Below, piece after piece: positions 18,011 through 25,803 of a stretch of 64,000 bases of DNA. The first letter of the stretch is position 1. Each line of letters begins with the position of its first letter. A program made the translations under genes and the position numbers. Source of the stretch: Dechloromonas sp. ZY10 (GTDB lineage Bacteria; Pseudomonadota; Gammaproteobacteria; Burkholderiales; Rhodocyclaceae); NCBI RefSeq assembly GCF_041378895.1, contig NZ_CP144212.1, positions 3,271,501 to 3,335,500 of the forward strand. Direction: 5' to 3'. The notes under the pieces were generated by a model. It did not search any database. It saw nothing but the letters and a program-made list of their open reading frames with translations, and was not told the DNA's origin.

Positions 18011-19207
18011 GTGCTCAAAAAGATCAAAACAGAAGACCTGACGCTCGGCATGCACCTGCATGCCTTTTGCGGTTCCTACCTCGACCACCCGTTCTGGCGC
18101 ACCCGCTTCGTTCTCGAGGACCCCAAGGACCTGGCGCAGATCAAGGACTGTCCGGTGCGCGAGGTGTGGATCGATTCCGCGAAAGGCCTCGATATCGCCG
18201 CCGAACTCTCCTCAGACGAGGTCGAGGAACTTCCGCCGCCGCCCCCCGCTCCCGCCGCCATCGAAAAATCCTCGATGGGAGACGAAATCAAGCGTGCCTC
18301 GAAGATTGTCGCCAAAGGCCGCGAAGCGGTCGTTTCAATGTTCCAGGAAGCTCGCATGGGCAAGGCCATCGAGGCCGAGGCCGCCGCGCCGCTGGTCGAA
18401 GAAATTTCCAACTCGGTGCTGCGCAACCCAGGGGCCCTGATCAGTCTGGCCCGCCTGAAGACCGCCGACGATTACACCTACATGCATTCCGTCGCGGTCT
18501 GCGCGCTGATGATCGCCCTCGCCCGCCAACTCGGCCTCGATGAGCAACAGACCCGCGAGGCAGGGATGGCCGGCCTGTTGCACGACCTGGGCAAGGCGAT
18601 GATTCCGAACGAAATCCTCAACAAGCCGGGCAAGCTGACCGACGAAGAATTTGCCATCGTCAAGACCCACCCGGCCGAGGGCCACAAGTTGCTGCTCGAA
18701 GGCAAGGGCATCAGTGAAGTCACCAAGGACGTCTGCCTGCACCACCACGAAAAGGTCGATGGCAGCGGCTACCCCAAGGGTCTGAACAGCGAAACGATGA
18801 GCCTGTTCGCCAAGATGGGGGCCGTTTGCGACGTCTACGACGCGATCACCTCGACCCGCCCGTACAAGGCCGGCTGGGACCCGGCCGAGTCGATCAAGCG
18901 GATGGCCGAATGGAAGGGACATTTCGACCCGGCGGTATTCCAGGCTTTCGTCAAGAGCCTCGGCATCTACCCGACCGGCTCGCTGGTCCGGCTGGCCTCG
19001 GGCAAGCTCGGCGTGGTCATCGAGCAGGGTGAGAAATCCCTGCTGACGCCGAAGGTCAAGGTGTTCTACTCGACCAAGTCGCAAGCCTATATCCCGCCCG
19101 AGGTGGTCGACCTGGCGCGCAGCCCGGAGAAGATCGCCGGCCGCGAGGAGGCAAGCAAATGGGGAATCAAGGACATCGACCGGTACTGGGTCGGCGAGGC
19201 CGGTTGA
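18011..19207 (+). CDS. HD-GYP c-di-GMP phosphodiesterase with DUF3391 domain
   Basis: A 398-aa protein starting at GTG 18011. The N-terminal DUF3391-like region (LKKIKTEDLTLGMHLHAF, about 1-130) is followed by a Pro-rich linker and the HD-GYP domain: HSVAVCALM, GLLHDLGKAMIP (HD pair), IVKTHPAEGH, and HHHEKVDGSGYPKGL with the GYP motif. HD-GYP domains hydrolyse c-di-GMP. It is divergent from the GGDEF-EAL gene across a 95-base promoter gap, so the three neighbouring genes form a c-di-GMP make-and-break locus. It ends 33 bases before the ahcY -10 element. Confidence 0.92.
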   Translation: MLKKIKTEDLTLGMHLHAFCGSYLDHPFWRTRFVLEDPKDLAQIKDCPVREVWIDSAKGLDIAAELSSDEVEELPPPPPAPAAIEKSSMGDEIKRASKIVAKGREAVVSMFQEARMGKAIEAEAAAPLVEEISNSVLRNPGALISLARLKTADDYTYMHSVAVCALMIALARQLGLDEQQTREAGMAGLLHDLGKAMIPNEILNKPGKLTDEEFAIVKTHPAEGHKLLLEGKGISEVTKDVCLHHHEKVDGSGYPKGLNSETMSLFAKMGAVCDVYDAITSTRPYKAGWDPAESIKRMAEWKGHFDPAVFQAFVKSLGIYPTGSLVRLASGKLGVVIEQGEKSLLTPKVKVFYSTKSQAYIPPEVVDLARSPEKIAGREEASKWGIKDIDRYWVGEAG

Positions 19208-19240
19208 CGACGCTTGCTGCCGGCCGGCAAAAAACCGGTT

Positions 19241-19246
19241 TATAAT
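19241..19246 (+). promoter_or_regulatory. -10 element of the ahcY transcript
   Basis: A perfect TATAAT that would place the transcription start at about 19253, immediately before the SAH riboswitch. No good -35 is seen at 16-18 bases upstream. Confidence 0.6.
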
Positions 19247-19254
19247 CCAAAACT

Positions 19255-19321
19255 TCCGAGGGGCGCTGCAGGGCGGACAAAAACGTTCGCCCCAGGCTCG
19301 GTGCAAAAACGGCGCTCACCC
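19255..19321 (+). ncRNA. S-adenosylhomocysteine (SAH) riboswitch
   Basis: Matches the SAH riboswitch consensus in its conserved blocks: CCGAGGGGCGCTGCA (19256-19270), a variable hairpin closed by GGGCG/CGCCC (19271-19275 and 19288-19292), AGGCTCGG (19294-19301), and the 3' block ACGGCGCTCACC (19309-19320) expected to form the pseudoknot. The known class activates ahcY when toxic SAH accumulates, and it sits here just upstream of ahcY. The remaining leader (19322-19432) has no obvious terminator, so control may act through the ribosome site. Confidence 0.92.
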
Positions 19322-19432
19322 GATCATTGTTCCAATCCGTGCCGGGCACGGGGCAGCATACGGGTGGGCACGTCATTCGAGCCTCTCTTTTTGCCCCGTT
19401 CCGGCCACACAGTTCAATCGAAGGAGCTCGCT

Positions 19433-20833
19433 GTGGCTGAATTCAAAGACTACGTCATCGCTGACATCGCCCTTGCCGACTGGGGTCGCAAGGAAATCAA
19501 GATCGCCGAAGGTGAAATGCCGGGCCTGATGGCCATTCGCGAAGAATTCGCGAAGACTCAGCCGCTCAAGGGCGCGCGCATCACCGGCTCGCTGCACATG
19601 ACCATCCAGACCGCCGTGCTGATCGAGACGCTGACCGCGCTCGGCGCCGAAGTCCGCTGGGCCTCGTGCAACATCTTCTCGACGCAGGACCATGCGGCTG
19701 CCGCCATCGCCGCCGCCAACATCCCGGTCTTTGCCGTCAAGGGCGAAACCCTGGTCGACTACTGGGATTACACCCACCGCATCTTCGAATGGGCCGACGG
19801 TGGCTATTCGAACATGATCCTCGACGACGGTGGCGATGCCACCCTGCTGCTGCACCTCGGTGCCAAGGCCGAAAAGGACATCTCCGTGCTGGCGAAGCCG
19901 GGCTCCGAAGAAGAAACCATCCTCTTTGCCGCAATCAAGGCCAAGCTGGCCGTCGATCCCACCTGGTACTCGGTGCGTCTGGCCCAGATCAAGGGCGTGA
20001 CCGAAGAAACCACCACCGGCGTCCATCGCCTGTACCAGATGCACGCCCGTGGCGACCTCAAGTTCCCGGCGATCAACGTCAACGACTCCGTCACCAAGTC
20101 GAAGTTCGACAACCTTTACGGCTGCCGCGAATCGCTGGTTGACGGCATCAAGCGCGCCACCGACGTCATGGTTGCCGGCAAGATCGCCGTCGTCTGCGGC
20201 TACGGCGACGTGGGCAAAGGCTCGGCGCAAGCCCTGCGCGCTCTGTCGGCACAAGTCTGGGTCACTGAAATCGACCCGATCTGCGCCCTGCAGGCCGCGA
20301 TGGAAGGCTATCGCGTCGTGACCATGGAATACGCCGCCGACAAGGCCGACATCTTCGTCACCACTACCGGCAACTTCCACGTCATCCAGCACGACCACAT
20401 GGTCAAGATGAAGAACAACGCCATCGTCTGCAACATCGGCCACTTCGACAACGAAATCGACGTTGCTTCGCTGGAACAGTACCAGTGGGAAGAAATCAAG
20501 CCGCAGGTCGATCACGTTATCTTCCCGGACGGCAAGCGCATCATCCTGCTCGCCAAGGGCCGCCTGGTGAACCTCGGCTGCGCCACCGGCCATCCGTCCT
20601 ACGTGATGTCCTCGTCCTTCGCCAACCAGACCATCGCCCAGATCGAGCTGTTCACCAAGACCGGCGAATACCCGGTCGGCGTGTACACGCTGCCCAAGCA
20701 TCTGGACGAGAAGGTCGCCCGCCTGCAACTGAAGACGCTCAACGTGCAACTGACGACGCTGACGCAGCAGCAGGCCGACTACATCGGCGTGCCGGTGGAA
20801 GGTCCGTACAAGGCCGATCACTACCGCTATTGA
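19433..20833 (+). CDS. ahcY: Adenosylhomocysteinase
   Basis: A 466-aa enzyme splitting SAH to adenosine and homocysteine. Start GTG 19433 ([18 protein letters not shown]) follows AAGGAG by six bases; the long upstream extension of the frame lies inside the riboswitch leader. Conserved parts include [39 protein letters not shown], the NAD-binding [16 protein letters not shown], and the C-terminal PYKADHYRY. Length fits the long bacterial form. It is regulated by the SAH riboswitch and followed by tlyA and metF in the same direction. Confidence 0.97.
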   Translation: MAEFKDYVIADIALADWGRKEIKIAEGEMPGLMAIREEFAKTQPLKGARITGSLHMTIQTAVLIETLTALGAEVRWASCNIFSTQDHAAAAIAAANIPVFAVKGETLVDYWDYTHRIFEWADGGYSNMILDDGGDATLLLHLGAKAEKDISVLAKPGSEEETILFAAIKAKLAVDPTWYSVRLAQIKGVTEETTTGVHRLYQMHARGDLKFPAINVNDSVTKSKFDNLYGCRESLVDGIKRATDVMVAGKIAVVCGYGDVGKGSAQALRALSAQVWVTEIDPICALQAAMEGYRVVTMEYAADKADIFVTTTGNFHVIQHDHMVKMKNNAIVCNIGHFDNEIDVASLEQYQWEEIKPQVDHVIFPDGKRIILLAKGRLVNLGCATGHPSYVMSSSFANQTIAQIELFTKTGEYPVGVYTLPKHLDEKVARLQLKTLNVQLTTLTQQQADYIGVPVEGPYKADHYRY

Positions 20834-20920
20834 TCTGGCGGCCGGCGGTCGGCGCTTAGGGGAAGAGTTCAATTCTTCCCTTCTCTATTCATCGCTGACC
20901 GCCAACACCTGACAACCCAC

Positions 20921-21745
20921 ATGAGCATGAACTCCTTCCACGCCCGGCAAGGCAAGCCGCGCGACGAAAAACCGGCGAAAAAACCGGTCGACCGTGGCGG
21001 CATGCTGCGCGCCGATGCCTTGCTCGTCCAGCAAGGCCTGGCCACATCGCGCACCGCTGCGCAGCGCCTGATCGAAGCCGGCCGGGTGCTGCTCGACGGC
21101 ACCGTGCTCAACAAGGCCGCGCTGTCGTTGCCGCCGGACGCCGCGCTCAGCGTGGTCGCCGACGCCGACGACCGCTACGTCTCGCGCGGCGGCCTCAAGC
21201 TGGCCGGGGCGCTGACAGAAAGCGGAATGCGCGTGGCGGGGCTCCGCTGCCTCGACGTTGGGCAATCGACCGGCGGCTTTTCCGACTGCCTGCTGCAGGC
21301 CGGTGCGGCGCAGGTGGTCGGAGTCGATGTCGGCCACGGTCAACTGCACCCACGGCTGAAAACCGAGCCGCGCCTGACTGCAATCGAAGGCGTCAATTGC
21401 CGCCATCTGAGCCCGGCCGATCTCGGCCCGGCGCTCCCTCCCGGCGGCTTCGACCGGATCGTCGGCGACGTCTCGTTCATCTCGCTGACGCTGATCCTGC
21501 CGCAACTGCCGCCGCTGCTGGCCGCCGACGGCGAAATGCTGCTGCTGGTCAAACCGCAGTTCGAGGTCGGCCCCGGCAATCTTGGCAAAGGCGGCATCGT
21601 CCGCGACCCGGCGCTCTACGCCGAAGTTGAGCAGAAGCTCCGCGATTTTGCGCAAAATCTCGGGTTGACCGTAAAAGCCTGGCTGAACAGCCCGATTGCG
21701 GGCGGCGACGGCAACCGTGAATTCTTCATCTGGCTGAACCAATGA
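20921..21745 (+). CDS. tlyA: TlyA-family rRNA methyltransferase
   Basis: A 274-aa protein with an N-terminal S4 RNA-binding domain (about 28-90; RADALLVQQGLATSRTAAQRLIEAGRVLLDG) and an FtsJ-like methyltransferase fold (CLDVGQSTGGFSDCLLQAGA SAM loop; DVSFISLTLILP; LLVKPQFEVG). TlyA enzymes 2'-O-methylate rRNA cytidines; some members were described as haemolysins, but the methyltransferase role is better supported. Being between ahcY and metF fits use of SAM. It overlaps metF by 4 bases. Confidence 0.88.
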   Translation: MSMNSFHARQGKPRDEKPAKKPVDRGGMLRADALLVQQGLATSRTAAQRLIEAGRVLLDGTVLNKAALSLPPDAALSVVADADDRYVSRGGLKLAGALTESGMRVAGLRCLDVGQSTGGFSDCLLQAGAAQVVGVDVGHGQLHPRLKTEPRLTAIEGVNCRHLSPADLGPALPPGGFDRIVGDVSFISLTLILPQLPPLLAADGEMLLLVKPQFEVGPGNLGKGGIVRDPALYAEVEQKLRDFAQNLGLTVKAWLNSPIAGGDGNREFFIWLNQ

Positions 21746-22566
21746 AAACCGAAATCTCCATCGAATTCTTCCCGCCGCAGACGCCCGAAGGCATCGAAAA
21801 ACTGCGCGCGACGCGCCAGAAGCTGGCGGAACTCAAGCCCGAGTTCTTCTCGGTCACCTACGGTGCCGGCGGCTCGACCCGCGAGCGCACCTTCGCCGTG
21901 GTCAAGGAAATCGCCGCCGAAGGCTTCGACGCCGCACCGCACCTCTCGTGCATCGGCTCCAGCCGCGAGTCGATCCGCGAAATCCTGGCTGAATACAAGG
22001 AGGCCGGCATCCGCCGCATCGTCGCCCTGCGCGGCGACCTGCCCTCGGGTATGGCCGAAACCGGTGAATTCCGCTACGCCAACGAACTGGTCGAATTCAT
22101 CCGTGCCGAAACCGGCGACCACTTCAGCCTCGAAGTCGCCGCCTACCCGGAGTGGCACCCCCAGGCCAAGAGCCCGAAGGATGACCTCGAAGCCTTCGCG
22201 CGCAAGGTCAAGGCTGGTGCCAACTCGGCGATCACGCAGTACTTCTACAACGCCGACGCCTATTTCCATTTTGTGGATGAAGCCCGCGCCCTCGGCGTCG
22301 ACGTGCCGATCACCCCCGGGATCATGCCCATCGTCGGCTTCACCAAGCTGGCCCGCTTCTCGGACGCCTGCGGCGCTGACATCCCGCGCTGGATGCGCAA
22401 GAAGTTCGAAAGCTTCGGCGACGACAGCGACTCAATCCGCGCCTTCGGCCTCGACGTGGTCACCGAACTCTGCGAACGCCTGCTCCAGGGCGGCGCCCCC
22501 GGCCTCCACTTCTATTGCATGAACCAGGCCGCACTGACCACCGAAATCTGCCGCCGCCTCGGCTGA
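21742..22566 (+). CDS. metF: Methylenetetrahydrofolate reductase
   Basis: A 274-aa flavoenzyme giving 5-methyl-THF for methionine synthesis. Family motifs: ISIEFFPPQTPEG at the start, FSVTYGAGGSTRERT, RRIVALRGDLPSG, FSLEVAAYPEWHPQA, ITQYFYNADAYFHFVD and ITPGIMPIVGF. The start codon overlaps the tlyA stop (ATGA). It closes the ahcY-tlyA-metF operon and is followed by a very strong terminator. Confidence 0.96.
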   Translation: MKTEISIEFFPPQTPEGIEKLRATRQKLAELKPEFFSVTYGAGGSTRERTFAVVKEIAAEGFDAAPHLSCIGSSRESIREILAEYKEAGIRRIVALRGDLPSGMAETGEFRYANELVEFIRAETGDHFSLEVAAYPEWHPQAKSPKDDLEAFARKVKAGANSAITQYFYNADAYFHFVDEARALGVDVPITPGIMPIVGFTKLARFSDACGADIPRWMRKKFESFGDDSDSIRAFGLDVVTELCERLLQGGAPGLHFYCMNQAALTTEICRRLG

Positions 22567-22578
22567 AAAGGCTGATTT

Positions 22579-22594
22579 CCACGGTCGACCGTGG
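22579..22594. repeat. ACGGTCGACCGT palindrome, copy 1
   Basis: A 16-base perfect palindrome (CC-ACGGTCGACCGT-GG) just after metF, sharing its last two bases with the terminator stem that follows. It is a member of a family of intergenic palindromes in this window (see the repeats near 47.9 kb and 54.3-55.1 kb). Confidence 0.7.
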
Positions 22595-22642
22595 CAGAAA
22601 GTAAAAAGCCCATCGCTGCCGATGGGCTTTTTACTTTCTGCC
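22593..22642 (+). terminator. metF operon terminator with a 23-bp stem
   Basis: Perfect inverted repeat 22593-22615 / 22620-22642 with tetraloop CTGC. The upper part (AAAAAGCCCATCG / CGATGGGCTTTTT) is a classical bidirectional terminator. It separates metF from the convergent tRNA cluster. Nothing else is seen in 22643-22791. Confidence 0.92.
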
Positions 22643-22791
22643 CGGCCAAACCATCTCGCGCCAACGATAAAGCGCGACTGCAAGCACGGATAGAACCAGG
22701 CGCAGCGATACCAGCCGACAGCCACCCAGAAACGACACGGGAGCGCAGGGGCAAGCAAACAGGAGGCGGGGGGGAATACTGGGGGAGGAAA

Positions 22792-22867
22792 TGGAGCGGC
22801 AGAAGAGTCTCGAACTCTCGACCTATACCTTGGCAAGGTATCGCTCTACCAACTGAGCTACTGCCGC
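22792..22867 (-). tRNA. tRNA-Gly (GCC), copy 2
   Basis: A 76-base cloverleaf with encoded CCA. Acceptor GCGGCAG/CTGCCGC, anticodon loop CTTGCCAAG giving GCC, T-loop TTCGAGA. It is last in the minus-strand tRNA cluster and identical over its tRNA body to the copy at 23259. Confidence 0.95.
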
Positions 22868-22871
22868 TTCG

Positions 22872-22947
22872 TGGTTGCGGGGACAGGACTTGAACCTGTG
22901 ACCTTCGGGTTATGAGCCCGACGAGCTGCCAACTGCTCCACCCCGCG
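22872..22947 (-). tRNA. Initiator tRNA-fMet (CAT), copy 2
   Basis: 76 bases, anticodon CAT. It has the initiator features: an unpaired C1-A72 end (CGCGGGG with CCCCGCA) and three G-C pairs closing the anticodon stem (GGG/CCC). CCA is encoded. It is identical to the copy at 23139. Confidence 0.95.
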
Positions 22948-22988
22948 CCCGATGGCTGCCTGCAAGCACAGGCAAACCGAGAACACGC

Positions 22989-23065
22989 TGGTGCGTCCCA
23001 ACGGAATCGAACCGCTGACCTCCACGATGTCAACGTGGCGCTCTAACCAACTGAGCTAGGGACGC
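22989..23065 (-). tRNA. tRNA-Val (GAC)
   Basis: 77 bases with encoded CCA; acceptor GCGTCCC/GGGACGC, anticodon loop around TTGACAT giving GAC. It lies between the two initiator tRNA copies. Confidence 0.95.
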
Positions 23066-23138
23066 ATCCCGTCGCAGCCAACTGCGCTACGACTTAAAAG
23101 CAAAGGCCCCGTTGACCGGGGCCAGATGCTTGAATCTG

Positions 23139-23214
23139 TGGTTGCGGGGACAGGACTTGAACCTGTGACCTTCGGGTTATGAGCCCGACGAGCTGCCAAC
23201 TGCTCCACCCCGCG
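23139..23214 (-). tRNA. Initiator tRNA-fMet (CAT), copy 1
   Basis: Same 76-base sequence as 22872-22947, with C1-A72 mismatch and GGG/CCC anticodon-stem pairs. It is followed on the minus strand by a GGCCCCG/CGGGGCC hairpin (23105-23123) and a T-rich stretch that may partly terminate the transcript here. Confidence 0.95.
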
Positions 23215-23258
23215 CCCGATTGGCGCGCTGCACTTTTACAACAACGCTCCAGATAAAC

Positions 23259-23334
23259 TGGAGCGGCAGAAGAGTCTCGAACTCTCGACCTATACCTTGG
23301 CAAGGTATCGCTCTACCAACTGAGCTACTGCCGC
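23259..23334 (-). tRNA. tRNA-Gly (GCC), copy 1
   Basis: A 76-base cloverleaf with encoded CCA and anticodon GCC; identical to the copy at 22792-22867. Confidence 0.95.
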
Positions 23335-23374
23335 TTTGTACTGCTTGAACCGGCTTCAGCCGATTACCAAATCC

Positions 23375-23450
23375 TGGTGGGGCGTCACAGATTCGAACTG
23401 TGGACCTACGGATTAAGAGTCCGCTGCTCTACCAACTGAGCTAACGCCCC
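23375..23450 (-). tRNA. tRNA-Lys (CTT)
   Basis: 76 bases, acceptor GGGGCGT/ACGCCCC, anticodon loop CTCTTAA giving CTT, encoded CCA. CTT lysine isoacceptors are typical of GC-rich genomes that use AAG heavily. Confidence 0.94.
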
Positions 23451-23463
23451 ATTTCCGCAAGCT

Positions 23464-23539
23464 TGGTGGGTCGGGCGAGATTCGAACTCGCGACCAACGG
23501 ATTAAAAGTCCGCTGCTCTACCGACTGAGCTACCGACCC
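23464..23539 (-). tRNA. tRNA-Lys (TTT)
   Basis: 76 bases, acceptor GGGTCGG/CCGACCC, anticodon loop CTTTTAA giving TTT, encoded CCA. It is the first gene of the cluster, about 20 bases after the -10 element. Confidence 0.95.
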
Positions 23540-23558
23540 ATGCCGCCGGAAAGCAAGC

Positions 23559-23587
23559 ATTATAGACAGACCACAGGGGCGAGTCAA
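23559..23587 (-). promoter_or_regulatory. Promoter of the tRNA cluster
   Basis: On the minus strand TTGACT (23587-23582), an exact 17-base spacer and a perfect TATAAT (23564-23559), as expected for a strong stable-RNA promoter serving all seven tRNAs. Confidence 0.9.
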
Positions 23588-23655
23588 CACTTTCTGACGC
23601 ATTTTCTCAAAAACTGCGAGAAACCCATCGCGACAAGCTCGCTGCAGCAAATAGA

Positions 23656-23690
23656 AACGGCGCGCCCAGCCATCGCCAGAGCACGCCGTT
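23656..23690 (-). terminator. Possible terminator after paaF
   Basis: AACGGCG / CGCCGTT stem separated by 21 bases, followed on the minus strand by TTCTATTTGC. It lies 56 bases past the paaF stop, upstream of the tRNA promoter. A one-mismatch copy of the ACGGTCGACCGT palindrome (23723-23734) lies between. Confidence 0.4.
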
Positions 23691-23745
23691 AGTAGTCGCA
23701 ACCGGCAAATTCCGCTTTTTGCACGGTTGACCGTAGTCGAGTCGC

Positions 23746-24519
23746 TTAACGGTTCTTGAACACCGGCTTGCGTTTTTCGACGAAGGCAGACATCCCTTCC
23801 TTCTGGTCTTCCAGCGCGAAGGCCGAATGGAAGGTGCGGCGCTCGAAGAGCAAGCCCTCGTTGAGCGAGGACTCGTAGGCACGATTGACCGACTCCTTGA
23901 TCATCATGATCACCGGCAGCGAGAAGCCGGCAATGGTCTGCGCCGCCTTGAGGGTGTCTTCGAGCAGTTGCTCGGCCGGGATCACGCGCGCGACCAGGCC
24001 GCTCTTCTCGGCTTCGGCTGCGTCCATCATGCGGGCCGTCAGGCACAAGTCCATCGCCTTGGCCTTGCCGACCGCGCGCGGCAGGCGCTGCGTACCGCCG
24101 GCACCGGGCATGGTGCCGAGCTTGATTTCGGGCTGGCCGAACTTGGCGGTATCGGCGGCAAAGATCATGTCGCACATCATCGCCATTTCACAGCCACCGC
24201 CGAGCGCGAAGCCGGCCACCGCTGCGATCACCGGCTTGCGGGCGGTCTTGATCCGCTCCCAGTTGCGGGTAATGAAGTCGGTTTTGTAGGCGTGCATGTA
24301 ATCGAAGTCCTTCATGAAGCCGATATCGGCCCCGGCAGCAAAGGCCTTTTCGCTGCCGGTCAGCACGATGCACCCGATGTTTTCGTCGGCCTCGAAGGTA
24401 TCGACAGCGGCGGCAATACCATCCACCACATCGTTATTCAGCGCATTCAGGGCTTCCGGACGGTTGATGCGAATCAGGCCCACTTTGCCGTGGACTTCGG
24501 TTAAAACGACTTGCGTCAT
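23746..24519 (-). CDS. paaF: Enoyl-CoA hydratase (PaaF-type)
   Basis: A 257-aa crotonase-fold enzyme; start ATG 24519 with GGAG nine bases upstream. It has the oxyanion-hole segments AFAAGADIGFM and AGFALGGGCEMAM, the catalytic Glu pair region QPEIKLGTMPGAGGTQRLPR, and the C-terminal LNEGLLFERRTFHSAFALEDQKEGMSAF. In the phenylacetate pathway PaaF hydrates 2,3-dehydroadipyl-CoA. It is the last gene of the minus-strand paa run but is separated from the binding-protein gene by a strong terminator, so its expression may depend on read-through or an unseen promoter. It could also be a general short-chain enoyl-CoA hydratase. Confidence 0.85.
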   Translation of the reverse strand: MTQVVLTEVHGKVGLIRINRPEALNALNNDVVDGIAAAVDTFEADENIGCIVLTGSEKAFAAGADIGFMKDFDYMHAYKTDFITRNWERIKTARKPVIAAVAGFALGGGCEMAMMCDMIFAADTAKFGQPEIKLGTMPGAGGTQRLPRAVGKAKAMDLCLTARMMDAAEAEKSGLVARVIPAEQLLEDTLKAAQTIAGFSLPVIMMIKESVNRAYESSLNEGLLFERRTFHSAFALEDQKEGMSAFVEKRKPVFKNR

Positions 24520-24532
24520 CTGTGTGTTCTCC

Positions 24533-24567
24533 AAAAAAAAGGCCGCCCGAGGTTGCCCCCGGCGGCC
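24533..24567 (-). terminator. Intrinsic terminator between the LivK-type gene and paaF
   Basis: On the minus strand GGCCGCC (24567-24561) pairs with GGCGGCC (24547-24541), followed by an uninterrupted run of eight T (24540-24533). The T-run abuts the paaF Shine-Dalgarno. It probably sets a high ratio of binding protein to PaaF. Confidence 0.88.
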
Positions 24568-24585
24568 CAAGTCGAATGATTTCTG

Positions 24586-25731
24586 TTATTGGACCAGCGA
24601 CCAGTCACCGTTCTTGATTTCGAGCAGGCGGAATGCCGAAAGATCAAGACCCATGTGATCGGTGGCCGACATATTAACGACTCCACCGGTACCGATGTAG
24701 CCCTTGGTCGCCTCAATCGCATCGCGAACCTTGGCCTTGTCGGTCGAACCGGCACGCTTGATGGCATCGACAGCGATCATCAGACCATCGTAAGCGTGGC
24801 CACCGAAGGCCGACACATCGGTCTTCCACTTCTCTTCAAAGGCTTTGCTGTAGCCGACCACGACCGGCTTCTGCGGGTCCTTGTTGTCCAGCTTGTTGGC
24901 CACCAGCAGTGCCGAGGCCGGCAGGCGAACCCCCTCGGCGGCCGGGCCGGCGAGCTTGATGAACTCTTCGGATGCGACGCCGTGCGACTGATACAGCGGC
25001 AAGCTCATGCCGAGTTGCTTGAAGTTCTTGGTCACAATCGCAGGCCCCTGTCCCAGACCGAAAACGAACAAGGCCTGCACCCCGGCGGTGTTCTTGATCT
25101 TGGTCAGCTGCGGGCTCATGTCGGTATCCTTGGGGCCATAAGTCTCACTGGCGACCAGGGTAATCCCGTATTTGGCGGCAACAGCTTCGGTTTCCTTCTT
25201 GCCCGACTGGCCAAAGCCGGAGGTCTCGGAAAGCAGGGCAACCTTGGTCAGGCCACGCTTCTTCATGTCTTCGAAAACCTTCTCGGCTGCCATACGGTCG
25301 GTATGCGGGGTCTTGAAGACGTGCTTCTTGACCGGCTCAACGATAACCACGGCACCGGCCAGGGAAATGAAGGGAACCCCCGCCTTCTCGACCAGTGGAA
25401 CCATCGACATGGTTGCGCCGGTGGTGGTGCCGCCCACCATCACATCGACTTTGTCATCGTCGATCAGGCGCTTGGCAAAACCGTTGGCCTTGTTGGCATC
25501 GCTACCATCGTCATAATGCACCAGCTGCAGCGGCCGGCCGATCACGCCGCCCTTCTTGTTGATTTCCTCGACGTACTGCTGCAGCGTCTTCAGCTCCGGG
25601 TCGCCCAGAAAAGCGGCCGGACCGGTGACTGACAGGACCGAGCCGATCTTGATCGGATCAGCAGCAATGGCACCAAAGGCACCCAGCACCAGGGCGGCGC
25701 CGGCAACAAGCTTCTTGATGGTCTGCTTCAT
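24586..25731 (-). CDS. LivK-type ABC transporter substrate-binding protein
   Basis: A 381-aa periplasmic protein with signal peptide MKQTIKKLVAGAALVLGAFGAIAA. Mature part is a type I periplasmic binding fold (Peripla_BP_6): IKIGSVLSVTGPAAFLGDPELKTLQQYVEEIN, VDVMVGGTTTGATMSMVPL, ETSGFGQSGKKE, FGGHAYDGLMIAVDAI. Members of this family in aromatic gene clusters bind aromatic acids rather than branched amino acids, and its place inside the paa operon suggests phenylacetate or a related acid; this is inference. The membrane and ATPase parts are probably livHMGF at 42-46 kb. A 27-base inverted repeat (25762-25788) precedes it and a strong terminator follows. Confidence 0.88.
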   Translation of the reverse strand: MKQTIKKLVAGAALVLGAFGAIAADPIKIGSVLSVTGPAAFLGDPELKTLQQYVEEINKKGGVIGRPLQLVHYDDGSDANKANGFAKRLIDDDKVDVMVGGTTTGATMSMVPLVEKAGVPFISLAGAVVIVEPVKKHVFKTPHTDRMAAEKVFEDMKKRGLTKVALLSETSGFGQSGKKETEAVAAKYGITLVASETYGPKDTDMSPQLTKIKNTAGVQALFVFGLGQGPAIVTKNFKQLGMSLPLYQSHGVASEEFIKLAGPAAEGVRLPASALLVANKLDNKDPQKPVVVGYSKAFEEKWKTDVSAFGGHAYDGLMIAVDAIKRAGSTDKAKVRDAIEATKGYIGTGGVVNMSATDHMGLDLSAFRLLEIKNGDWSLVQ

Positions 25732-25761
25732 GGGGTTGTCTCCTCCGTTAAGATATTAGTA

Positions 25762-25788
25762 TTTCGGATTATGTAACGAATTCCGAAA
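25762..25788. promoter_or_regulatory. Inverted repeat upstream of the LivK-type gene
   Basis: Perfect 7-base arms TTTCGGA (25762-25768) and TCCGAAA (25782-25788) with a 13-base AT-rich centre, 31 bases before the ATG at 25731. The TTTCG core recurs at the iclR promoter (41109-41123), and a related site overlaps the livH -10 element. It may be an operator for a shared regulator such as the IclR protein. Confidence 0.45.
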
Positions 25789-25803
25789 AAATGAAATGCA
25801 AGA

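Noticed and set aside
19373-20872. 499-codon frame antisense to ahcY
   Set aside because: Shadow of ahcY caused by third-position GC bias.
20985-21000. GGTCGACC core inside tlyA as a further palindrome copy
   Set aside because: It lies in coding sequence and lacks the full ACGGT...ACCGT arms; explained by codon choice.
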